A DNA stretch of 64,000 nucleotides from Dolichospermum flos-aquae CCAP 1403/13F. GTDB lineage: Bacteria > Cyanobacteriota > Cyanobacteriia > Cyanobacteriales > Nostocaceae. The translations under genes and the position numbers were made by a program. Positions 63,940 to 64,000 of the stretch are shown in pieces (the first letter of the stretch is position 1; each line of letters begins with the position of its first letter). The notes below the pieces were generated by a model. It searched no databases. It worked only from the letters and a program-made list of their open reading frames with translations, and was not told the origin of the DNA. The DNA is taken from assembly GCF_012516395.1 (NCBI RefSeq), contig NZ_CP051206.1, positions 434,001 through 498,000 on the forward strand, in the 5' to 3' direction.

Positions 63940-64000
63940 TTACTTCCAAGGAGAAATAATTTCACAAATTGGATTAGAATCTTGAATTTCTATTTCCGGG
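63940..64000 (-). CDS. C-terminal end of a minus-strand gene (partial)
   Basis: Frame open from the right edge to TAA 63940-63942: PEIEIQDSNPICEIISPWK. Too short to identify; it lies upstream of the XRE gene on the same strand and may be its operon partner. Confidence 0.35.
   Translation of the reverse strand, partial: PEIEIQDSNPICEIISPWK

Overview
The window comes from the chromosome of a filamentous, heterocyst-forming cyanobacterium (Nostocales, Anabaena/Dolichospermum-like). The evidence is a low-GC sequence dotted with GCGATCGC (HIP1) palindromes, a heterocyst-type nitrogenase gene order (nifH-nifD-nifK-nifE-nifN-nifX-orf-orf-nifW-hesA-hesB-fdxH-feoA), and programmed-excision elements sitting inside nif genes. 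I cannot name the species from sequence alone.

Region 1 (1-26.7 kb): nifHDK is split twice. The window opens inside an element that interrupts nifH: the 5' part of nifH is absent, and a truncated XisA/XisC-type recombinase gene reads off the left edge. nifD is then cut by a second element of about 22.5 kb (2309-24795). Its ends share TACTCCG, the 3' part of the classical GGATTACTCCG core; joining the two exons restores a 500-residue NifD. The nifD element carries its own R-Y-R-Y tyrosine recombinase (xisA-like) and a large cargo. The cargo includes a STAND ATPase; a two-vWA / PP2C phosphatase / Ser-Thr kinase / zinc-ribbon operon resembling a TerY-P-type signalling triad; a VapBC pair; five Uma2-family genes (three recent copies, one frameshifted in a poly-A tract); a cyclophilin; a retropepsin-like protease; a PIN-like nuclease gene cut by an intact IS4-family element with a 10-bp target duplication; and a GUN4-domain protein.

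Region 2 (25-34 kb): nifK, nifE, nifN, nifX, a DUF269 gene, a DUF683 gene, nifW, hesA, hesB, fdxH and feoA all read rightward and look intact. A 126-bp MITE sits between nifN and nifX, and a 70-bp tandem hairpin repeat precedes the DUF683 gene.

Region 3 (34-50 kb): a mixed area. It starts with three DUF433/DUF5615 toxin-antitoxin cassettes, one of them fused to a HicA remnant. A GH24 lysozyme-like protein follows, then a small gene truncated by a second copy of the same 126-bp MITE. Housekeeping or envelope genes come next (Slt-type transglycosylase, potassium channel, RDD/pentapeptide protein, Ser/Thr kinase, tRNA-Ser, D-Ala-D-Ala dipeptidase, yidD, polyprenol/phytol-kinase-like protein).

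Region 4 (51-58.5 kb): a peptide-export locus. An HlyD-type adaptor and a C39-peptidase ABC exporter are surrounded by six small genes whose N-termini share a double-glycine-type leader (LSxEEQxLxSGG) but whose cores are unrelated. Four of the six share nearly the same ribosome-binding region and leader start. This looks like a bacteriocin/RiPP-like system with a diversified set of substrates.

Region 5 (58.5-64 kb): TnpB (IS605-type) fragments and a 176-bp inverted repeat flank an alpha/beta hydrolase gene. pyrH-frr follows, then a damaged vapBC locus joined to a HicB fragment, and a XRE-type regulator.
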